A DNA stretch of 64,000 nucleotides from Mansonella perstans (lineage: Eukaryota > Nematoda > Chromadorea > Rhabditida > Onchocercidae): the NCBI GenBank assembly GCA_037074765.1, contig JBAMDO010000020.1:248001-312000 (forward strand), written 5' to 3'. Each line of letters starts with the position of its first letter. Within the stretch, counting starts at the first letter, position 1. This document shows positions 47,310 through 58,200 of the stretch, one piece after another. The position numbers and the translations under genes were made by a program. The notes below the pieces were generated by a model. That model saw only the letters and a list, made by a program, of their open reading frames with translations, searched no databases and was not told where the DNA came from.

Positions 47310-47670
47310 CTAGTTTTAGTGAATTTAAATATCTGGACAAAGCACTTCAAGTGCAAGGTTACATTGATAAGCTTTTGCTACCAAAGATGATCATGCAATA
47401 AGACTCAGCATGGTGAGCATAAGTATCCTTATGTTTACCGTTAAATCACAACTTCAATATACTACTGGAAAACGAAAGACCTAATGAATGTACAAAACGA
47501 AAAAGAGAGGCATCAAGAAGAACCACCACTCAGAATCACATAAAGAACAGGTTATCAACGACTTTTGATGAATTATCGTCTGAGAAATTGACAGTGTATC
47601 AAAGACCCACCGCTGAGTCTCTCACTTTACCGAAAATGTTATCAGAAAAAAGCTGGATACATGTTAAGGG
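47310..47670 (+). other. Possible coding relic or unrecognised exons
   Basis: Two short open frames lie close together in different phases on the plus strand. The first runs from about 47305 and reads FSEFKYLDKALQVQGYIDKL before a stop near 47400. The second, about 47415-47670, includes LSTTFDELSSEKLTVYQRPT and ends in TGA. Composition is less AT-biased than the flanks. There is no initiating ATG in the second frame and no family I can name. It could be a decayed transposable-element or gene fragment. Confidence 0.2.
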
Positions 47671-48198
47671 ATGATGAACAAATGAATAACAAATATTAGA
47701 TTTTAAAATTGTATCTTCGATGTTCCATCACTGTCATCATGCAGATTACGAAGTATGAATGCTGAGAAATAGGAGTAGCTTCTGCAGAGAAGTACATGAT
47801 TAGCACTCAATGACAAAAATGTTCTTTAACCAGCACCAACCTCCATTTCATAAGCAGCTAATAATTTGTTGAACATTTCCTGAAAACAGCATTAACAAAA
47901 TGCTTGAAAAAAATTTAGGTTGATTTCATAGATTTGCGTTTAGAGCGAACTGGATAAAACCTGTAAGTTTAATGTAAAATGTAAAAAAGAAGCTAAGACT
48001 ACACTGCAAATAAGATACGAATAGGACTGCCATGACTAATACAACATAAAGAAAACAACAAGTGTTCTCAATATTTAAGTGGCATTCCTTATTAAGATAA
48101 CTAAATGATACAAATTGTTCACTTTTCCTACTTTTTCTTTTGTGATCTCCTTACTTCAGGTTTATGAACAAATGCGTCATACATGTTCAATGAAAATT

Positions 48199-49288
48199 TC
48201 AATTGTAAAGAGAATAAATACTAACAGTTGCAGAAACTTGATCTGTTAGTTCGACCACTCTTCCACCTAACGTGCTTAATTTGAAGAAGCCCTTCTGCTT
48301 TTTTCGTAAATCAATCAGGATCGTTTTACCCGAAAGTACTGGTCTATTCATTTCCATGTATAAAACTTGCCATTCAATAAACCAAGAACCAACCACATCA
48401 CTTTTCCTTACATTCATTGCACGCCTGCAATTATCTGTCTATATTGCATTTGAAACCGACTTAACTGTACCAAAAAATTATTTGTTAAGAAGTAGAAATT
48501 TCTAAATGGTTATCCAGTAACTCACTGCTGTTTTGCTACTTTATTATGATGAAACACACATACTTAACATTCCAAGAATTGTAATGCAGCATCCTAAATT
48601 CCATTAATTTTTGGAAATGGTACGCTAATGAACTTAATTAATCAAACAGGTCGAAATCCTAACCTATCTGTGATAATAAACAGGCTCTTCTCAGAAATTG
48701 ATGCATGTGCCAAGAAATAATCGGTGTCGGCCACGGAACCATTATCAGCTTCCTGAACACTCAAAATATACTGTCAAAAATATAAAAACTCCATGGTACT
48801 TTTCTTAGGCAAAATCACACGCCAAAAGGCATAAACACTGCCCAGTGATTGAAAGCTCTTCTGCTGAATGATGTCAACTGAAAACAAACTGTCATCCATT
48901 TCACTGCATATTTACAGTCCTTTTCAGCTATCAGCCACTTCACATATGGGAACTTGACTGTCCTTCTAACTAATAAGCGAAACTTTATGAAGACTTAAGC
49001 GTATTGTATGAAAGTATGAGTGAACTAACACATAAAGTTACTTAAATTGAATTGTACATCCACTATGAGTTCCATACACTATCAACAAGAAGAATCACAC
49101 CAAGATCTCAGGCATGTAATGGTATTAATGGACGATTAGAGTTGAGAATTCGAAAACTTGGTCAAAAATTTACACGAAATATTTGAGCTCCCGCAGCCAT
49201 CTTCTGGCTGTATGGTCGAACAATGTTATCCGAAAATATGACCCGTGGTGGGCGCAGTGGCTTCGTATCATCAATCCCAACCGTCGCA
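48199..49288 (-). other. vps-13: vps-13 exons for the C-terminal PH-like domain
   Basis: The exons at 49288-49174, 48752-48664 and 48424-48199 encode [37 protein letters not shown] and [16 protein letters not shown]. This matches the end of VPS13A/C. In the model the frame stops at TGA (48201-48199). A GTTAGT donor about 28 bases earlier could instead splice to an unseen last exon. No AG acceptor exists before the open stretch MYDAFVHKPEVRRSQKKK that follows downstream. Confidence 0.7.
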
Positions 49289-52200
49289 CTGAAATTATGA
49301 ATTTCTAGTTATAAGCCATATTTATTTATGCCCCATACGTACTTAACGAGGAAAACACCATAAAAAACATGCAAATGCTCAAAAAGTGCCCGCTTTCAGT
49401 GATTTGATTATAAAATTTGATCTGATTATAATTTTAAATGCATGATTTAGTGAAATGTATTGGCGATAAATTTACAATATAATAACGCACTATACCAAAA
49501 CAATATACGCAACAAAAAAAACTAACGATCTCACAGCATTTAAAGTACTGCTAGCAAAATCAACAGCTCCAGATAAAGGGCGCGTAACTACGCCGATCAA
49601 GCCGAGACTAAGTCCCTTTGCGAAACCACTAGCTCCTCCAGTGCGAGCACCTGAAATTTGTGCAATAAATCGAAGATGCAAAATAAAGTACCTTCGAACT
49701 GTTTTGACATTTTTAAAATAATTAGACTTTTGGGAATGGAGTTCACTTTAATCAAAAACGTGAACGGGGAATGAAAACCACTCATTTCATTGCACGTGTT
49801 ACAAGCGTTCTGTAAGCACAAATAAAAAACACCTTCAAGTGGTTTGCAAACGATACCAGCAATCCCATCATAAAAACCTTGCCCAACACCTTTGGCACCG
49901 CGAACTACACCTTCGCCAAATGTCTTCGGACGACGGTTCATCATCTGCTGCCGCTTACGTTGGTAATCTTCATCGAGAGTTAATGCAGCTACACCCTAAA
50001 AATTTTCATTTTTATGTTCAAGAATACAGCAAATGCATTCTATGACAATCATGACAATTCTATGACATAGAATTCTATGACATTTTTTCAGAAAAAATGA
50101 ATTTCGAAGTTTTTTTTCGAAGTTTCTGAAGTACAAGCCACAAATTTAAAATTAAAATCATACAGCAGGAGCTTCTCTATTTCATAATTTTACTTATGAT
50201 ATTTTGCAAGGTCAGTGTTTTCAGAGATCCATCATAAACCTCAATTCTTCTTCAAATTTTCCAGTCCTAGTTACTAAATTTTTAAATGCCCAAGCCAAGC
50301 AAAAACGCTACTTATTAAAATCTTCGTGAAAATAGAATGAGATGATGACATACTTTTCCTACAGTACCAGTGATTCTCGAGACTGCTCCAGCTCCACCGC
50401 CAACTGTTGCACCAACAAGACCTTTAACACCCAAAGCGACTCCCTCAGCGAACTCTTCTGGTCCTTTAACAGCCCCCTAAAGCTTTTTCTGATGCATGAT
50501 TAAAAAAGATAAATCCTCCTTCTAACAAATCCTCAAATAATTTCTTAAACAAAATGGTCATATCGATGTTTTTTTCTTGAAATGAATTCCTCATTCCAAT
50601 GCAGAATCTATAGTACATTCCTGCTTTTAAAATGGTAGCTTTTTGAATTTGCAAAAGAAATAATTTTTAAAACGGGAAGAAAAAGAACAAATGGAGTTGC
50701 GCATTTGTTCAAATAAACAAGTCCCCATATCGAAAGTTTCCGCTACAAAATTAAAATCTAAAAGTCTCAAATCAGCGATAAGGCCTTGAAACGAAAACAA
50801 ATCATGCAGAGAATATGGTAACCTGGAATGGTTGATAAAAGAAGTCCTGCACTCCAGATGAAAGATCGCGAACAAGTCCAAATGGATTCCCCAAAATATC
50901 GAGACCAAGAACAAGCACATACAATTGCTTGATTATTTGCGACGTATAGTGACCTGTTATTTCACCTTGTAGCTGAGAAGTTGTATAGAACGCATACTTT
51001 CGCTCGAAGAATGCCAATCTATAAGCAAACTTTATTGAAAATAGAATCACTGAACACCACCCTTCCAATCATTTATCTAAGAATAACTAAACAGGAAACA
51101 ATATTTAAATTGTTATAGTGGTCTAATGTATTCTCTATTAAGGAACTTCAATTTTAGTGGCAACTTTTTGTATTCGGATTTTTTCCTTTTTTCCATCCAA
51201 TTACAAACTTCGACTTCACGTGTTAAAGTCGATGTTTAAAATAACCAAAATAAGAAAATGACAAATGAGTGAATAAGAAACTGAACACCTCCTATAAATG
51301 TAATATTTTGAAAAAACTCCGTACTTAAGAATCACATCTTGAATCTCTGTCACTGTTACACCAATACTCTTCAAGAAGACATTGATAAATTCAGATTGAA
51401 TTGGAAGTTGAACGGCTTCTTTTGACTTCAAAGCTTTGTCCTTCCTTTGCTTACCACCCGAGCTGCCACCTTGTGAAAATGACAAGTGTATCTGCAAGAT
51501 TACAATAACAGCTATTATCTAAAACAAGAAGATGGCAAATCCTTCATTCTTCCTCAAAACTTGAACTAATGAGCTCAGTTTTGCATTCTGCAAAAAATAC
51601 ATCGAGCTTCCGATAGTTTCCTTGTTAAAATGCACCCTAACCAAATTTAGTAAAATAATATCCTTCTCTCAAGAAAGAACTACTTAAATAAATTCTTTTT
51701 CGAAAATATGATAAAATATCCTAAAACCTATGGAAAAATTGTACAAACCATGAGCGGAGAAATGTGTAGATTTTCATAATATATTGCTTGCTGAGATGCT
51801 GTTGTTATTCCCGCAATTACTTCTAACTGATTTTTCGTCATTTCAAAGTCTTTTACAAAAGCTTCTTTCTGCAAAAAAAAAGGCAATTCACGAAATTGGT
51901 TTCATGCAATCTATTTCGCCTGGTAGTATGAAATCTCCCAAGTATTACTACTGTTTTTTTATATATTGAAATTTATTTGTCCATCGTATAATATTTCTAA
52001 TGCAACCAAAGCTTAAGGAATCCTCAAATAGGTTTTTTACAAGAAGTAAAATGTTCTTCACTGAGAATCCAGTTACAACCACTTTTTCTGGTTCATAATT
52101 GGAAAGTACAGATAACCAACCAAGAAAACAAGAACTTCCCGACACTTTTCTGAGTAATCGCAATTATGGAAGCAAAATCTACTTACTCTTGTACTGTGTG

Positions 52201-55200
52201 AAAAAGATTCTAACCGTATATGGTTTACTATTAGCTTGGGAGGATATCAATTCCAGCATTGCACTTAAGAAACCTTGATCAACTTGCACTGCGAACTCTT
52301 GCACCAAAAGATGAAGATATTTTATTTGAGCAATTTTGCTGTGTTCTGATTCTCGTCTTATGTAACTCAGTTCGAAGAAAGATTTTGGGACTGAAAATTC
52401 CTTGAGAAATCAATTCTATTAGTACAGCTATCAATAAAATAATCGTTTTATTTATCTCCATAACCAAAATAAGACTCTGAAGAATCCCATTTCTGCATCA
52501 GATCCCATAAAAACCATGTATATTAATTGTAAGTCAGTTTTTGATAATGAAAATAGTTTCCATTACCGTTCTCTTGAACTACTGATTTTGGTGGTGGTAC
52601 AACCGACAATATGCAGGGAAATACGCATGCTGGTAACTGATTATCGATTTGTAGATGATTAAGCTAAAATAAATAAATAAATGAATTAGCAATGAAAACA
52701 ACAAAACACATTCTTTTTTTAACTCCACTTTCTGTAAGCTTTCGAAATGTAGGAAGTTAAGGAACTTTTAAGGATGGAAATAATTCCGGTATTAAGAAAA
52801 TAAGAATTATTAAAATAATTTCGGTATTCAGGAAACAAAAATTACTGATTGAGATAGGGAAACATGCCGAGTGCAGGAAACTGGTATCCTTCTTTCGAAA
52901 CTAATAGGAACAAAGTCAAATGTTTCTCTGCTGATTGGGATACTTAATGAGATAAAACTAACATAGAACTAGGTTGTCGACCATTAAACTATTACTTTAT
53001 ACATGATGCCAAAATCATTAAGTAAAATTAAAAATATAAAAAACAAACAGTTCACGTATACCTTCAAATGAAATTGCGATTGATGAGGAGTTCGCCTATA
53101 TTGTATCCAAAGTCCAATTTGAAATTGCCGCTGGATGTCAGCCTGAAAATCCTTTAAGTTAAAATATGAATTCTGAAATAATATAAACCCATTAAATAGA
53201 AAAATAGAGCAGAAATTGTGAATGCTTCTAACATTAAAACATAATCAAACTGAATTGCCCATAGTTGTAGATTTAACAAAGAATACCCAATCCTTCTGCT
53301 TTTTTAATTTCATATGTGTGAAGTCGAGCTCTAGTTTATCCACTATCACTGTTTCTTCTGAGCAGTCTGAAAGCCATGCTTGATAAGCGTGCTCAATTGC
53401 TTCCATCTGTTTGATTGTGAATGGTCTGGAAACAAACAGTGACCATACTATGGATCCAAACTGCGCATTAAAAGTACAAGTGATAATTATACTTTCATTT
53501 GTTCCGCATCTTGTTTGCTTATTAATGTAATGAATGCTGATATAAAACAATTTGATCCGATTAGTTAATACTGTGTTTTTTTAGCATAAAAGCACCGCTT
53601 TGTTAGAAATTCGTAATCCGTCATCTAATTACATTGTTGTTGCATGCAGATACGCCAAGATAATTTAATTCATAAGCAGAAGCATAGTATTCCATTTCAA
53701 AAATACAACTTTTGTATAAGCAAGATGTTGAATTAAATCCTTGAATTAAGCCATGAACCATAATTAAACTGATGGGAAGATTCTAAAATTAGGAACTAAC
53801 GTCCAGGTTTTCCAGAATTCTGAGAGTAAACAAACTTGAATCGCGTTTTGACGAACTGCTCCCAAATAATAGCTGATGATGCGATGCACAAATATGCGAT
53901 TTCTTCAGTTTTGAAATTATCCACTATTGAAATCCCAATACCTTGCAAAGATATTTCAACAGACAGTGTAGGAGGTTCAATTTCATAAGCTTCGTGTGCA
54001 GTAGTCATTACTGCCAGATCATCAGTGAACAGATATACACGTTGACGTCCATTCAAAAATGATACCTACGCAAAAATCTGATTCAAAAAATTTTAAACCC
54101 ATAAAAAATTAAAAAAACTGTTCATTGTCAAAACAGGAATTCGCAAAAAAGCTAAAAACAGTGCCTAAGTTAACTTATCCACCGTGTAATAAAACAATGG
54201 GATGAGCACAAAAAGTACTCTAATACATTCAGCACCAAAAATTCCGCAGAGTAGACTTCATGCACCTACCCAATAATAAGTAGAGTCTAAATTCGATGGT
54301 CGGTAATCTTCGAATGCATTCCGAGTCAAATCATCCGAATGGATGGCATTACCGCTTTTCCATTCTAGCTCACGGTCACAAATCACATCCGTCCATGTAA
54401 ATGCACAGCTCTCCCATGGACCTAATGTCTTCCTTGTTCCAGTGCCTACAAACTGATATTAGAACTTTTGCATACAAAAAAAGATTAGTATGAAAATGTT
54501 AAAAAGGAATTAAAAATGGAAAGAAAGGAAAAGTAAGAAAATATAAATTCGTTACCTTTCTGACTAAATTCCACTGATTTTTTAGTTGCATTCATTATGA
54601 TAGCGGGAGCCATACCCGGTTCAAAAGATTCAAGTTTTATAATCGAAGACGATTCGCAGACTGTGACAGTTACATATACACCGAGATGCTATAATTTGAG
54701 CGACAATGATAAATAAAAGTTCAAAAATATTTGATGACTTGTTAAAACATGTAGGCCTACTTTGCAAACAAAAATAATGATTAATCTCTCCGTGACTACA
54801 GCTTTATGAAACAGTCATATGCATCCCCAAGGTGCCTTTAGCTTGCTAAAAAATGAATTTACATCGTTGTTGATTTGACAGAATCCTTCAAAACTTTTAG
54901 TAATTGGAAACAGTATTGACTCTTCTATTGTACCACTATATTTGACAACTGCGTATTTCTGATTTTCTTTTTGTGATGGCCAAAAACCGACGCACTGCAA
55001 AAAATTTCCATCCTTACGATTCAGCGGTATCATACTTATTGTATTTATATATATATGTAAAAATCCGCTTTGTTAGAAATCTGTAAATATATACATCAAA
55101 GTATTATATAAGCAAGTCTGGAAAAAACTTGTAGGTACTTGTAGAATGGAATGGATACTTAGTAATTAGCGATAAGAAAAGACTTGAACTGCGTAGGTTC

Positions 55201-58200
55201 TTAACTTTTTTTATGAAAACAAAATAAACTTACTGCTTTAGACCCAACTAGAACCGAGTTTTGCGCTCCAAATTCCCTTATTTCCAATGGAAAGCAGCTT
55301 TCATTGTGAAGCAGATAGAAAGGCAGGAACGTGATTACCTTTGTCAAACCTGACTGACACATACTTATTTGCAATGAAATACTCTGTTCACAACTGCTTT
55401 CATCCTTACAAGCAATACGTCCCGCATTCCCAACCGCATCTAATGGAAATTCATTCGACCAGTGGTTTCCGAACAATGACAGTTTTGCCTAGAAAATTAA
55501 AATTGAGTAAGGAAAAAGAATATTCGGCGCTGATAAATCATGAAGTGGGAACACCAATCAAAGAAAAACATATATATAGACGGTAATGATTATGAACAAT
55601 TAAATTAGTCAAGCAATCTTTTTTCTAAGAAATTATATTTTGATATATATGTATATTACTAGGGAATGTTCAATCGTTCAAACAAGCAGAAGATCAGACT
55701 GCGCAAGCATGATGGAAGAACTACTTACTGCATTTTTTTCAACAAAGAAAATAATGCAAACGATACCGTAATGGAAAATATTGAATTACTTTCCACTACA
55801 TGATATTAGAACATAGTTCATCCTCTGGATAAATAAATTTTAGGAAAACCATTCTCATGTTAAAAATAACTCGAAATCCCAAGTCAAGATTTTGAGCTTC
55901 TTGAATGCTTTCGAAAATCACATGAAATTCATTGAAAAGTCATTACCGATATTTTAAATGAAAATTGATATTTAAACACTTCACTGCCACTGACAAAAAC
56001 AAAAGTCCCGAAATTTCCAAGAAGCATTTACCTTTTTTTTAGATAGAAAATCTTTAGCATCCATTGAAAGCAAAGCCGGCTCGCTGAATGGTTCTTGCAT
56101 TATCGCATCGCGGTACTATAAAAATGATAAATGGAATAAACGTGAGAAAAATCATACATTTAAGACAGATAAATAGCTCATCAACTATGCTAATATAGAA
56201 AATTCATACCAACAACACAATTCAATGCGACATTAAACAAGTGTTCGCCCATCTATTTAGGATGAAATATTAAACTTCTAAAAAAAAAAATCGTAGGTTG
56301 CTACAAGAAGTAATTACGCATAATTATTTCAGGTAATATAAATAAAGCCAGAAAAATGAAGCGCTTTGGATATTTAGAAGTCATGAACAAAAAAGTCCCT
56401 AATTACTCCCATCCACTTCTAATTGTTCCCCATAATGCCAAACTTTTTGCGTAGTCTGATAGAAGATGATTTGGAGATAAAATAATTTCTTATTCCAAAA
56501 ATGAATTCAGTATAATAGTATAACAACTTTCATCTCAAATATTAGCTACTGTTGAAAACGGTTACTTCTTAGTGAAATTATTAAATGAATCAGGTGCAAA
56601 ACTCGTAATTCACAGTCTGCACTGCATCTTTCTGAAAAGCTTCAATTATGCAATTAAAACTAAAATAAGGAACGTGATACATTCATGCAAGTTTAGAGAG
56701 AGTAAGATGTAGTGCAGAAATAGGGAACAAACTGAATGTACCTGGCCGTCTATTCCTCCCTTCTGACATGGCACGCATTTTGTAGTTTTTCCAATTATAC
56801 CTTCACCGCTTTCCTAAATAGAACTAGTTGCCTTACTGATAAAACAACAAACCAGAACAAAAATCTTGTTTCCAATAAAAAAGTTGGTCAGATAATGCAA
56901 AGATATGACTATGCATTGTTATGATTTTAGTAAACTTTAAATTTCTATGCTTTCTGTAAAATAGAAAAAAGAATGTAAATATCGCAAAGTATGATATCAC
57001 AAAATCATTACCATAAATCTCACAGTTCTTCCGGTGTTATTAACGAACCAATAAGGTGCATATACTTCAGCATCAAGTTTACGGTAAGCAACTGTCCAAT
57101 GGACGCCAAGATTCTATAATATAACTGACGTTTTTTAACCAACTAACAATTTAAAACTGTAGTGCTTCCAAATTCTAATGTTTTGAAAACAGCCAAATTA
57201 AACGTACCAGAATTTTCTCACCAGATGTAAGTGTAATGACCATTAAATCCTGGTGCTCCACAGGAAAAAGCATCTCTGTTAGGTAGAGATCTCCACGATA
57301 ATTCACCTAATGAACATAACAATCAGTTTTTTTTTATAAGAAGACAGTAAATTGTATACTTTAGACACAAAAAAGTGTGAAACTTTGCATACGAGCGAAA
57401 AAGGATTTTTAAGGAAAGATACGACAATAAAAATACTTCAAAATTGAGAATTTGTCCTGGAATGACATTCAGTGAGACTTCTTCGCCACCATATAATTCT
57501 TTTTGTATCTAAAATTGAAGAAGTATTGATTTCGATTCTCACTTAGCTATTTTATCTTCGTTTTAAACATTCCTTAAATGAACTTTTTTTTTACTCAAGT
57601 GACAGCTATGTTTTTTAAGAGTATTTGTTTCATTGCTGACGTGCACATATATATGCATGGTCTTTCTATTTTACATTTTACATTATCATCTGAACGTTAT
57701 TCAACACAACTCACCGGAGAAGTAAGTCGTAGAGGAAAAGGTAAAAAGTTATGCAGAGTGAGAGGTGAATAGATGTGGACTATATAACTGCTGTCATCCA
57801 AATCTCTGCTTCTTTCTGCTTTCAGTGGTACTTCTTCAACAATCATAGCTACGAACAATCCCTGTTTCATGTCTTCTGATAGATCGCATCGAACTATGTA
57901 TCGCGCTTTGTCCTCAAACTTATTCCAGCAAACTGATTCATTACTCATCTCATAACTGAAATGGCTAACATTCTTATCAAACGAATAAATATAAAAAAAA
58001 TACAGAAAGAAACACAAAGAAACCAACGCATCATTCTGATGAAAAGGTCTGATAAACAATTCGCCAGTAGCTGTGTACAGTAACGGAAGAGCAATATCAA
58101 GTGGTTCATTATCTGCTTCTACGATACCACATAAATCAAGTCTCCCGTCACGCATTGAATGAATTTCAAAAGGCACACTCAAGTGATTCACGAACTGTAA

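Larger units (their letters stand above)
42554..48198. other. Spacer between wwp-1 (5') and vps-13 (3'), no accepted gene
   Basis: The wwp-1 promoter and 5' UTR should lie at its left end. A TTTTTTAAG acceptor-like site about 50 bp before the wwp-1 ATG could take a spliced leader or a 5' UTR intron. The remainder is AT-rich with homopolymer and dinucleotide tracts. Open frames at 44088-44306, 44796-45044 and 47415-47670 (plus strand) have mixed amino-acid content but no recognisable domain. Confidence 0.5.

Noticed and set aside
57697..58191. Single 164-codon exon of vps-13 read without an intron
   Set aside because: The middle 24 codons are hydrophobic non-VPS13 sequence bounded by GTTGGT and TTTCAG. 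It is an in-frame-open intron (57956-58027), and splicing restores the family sequence.
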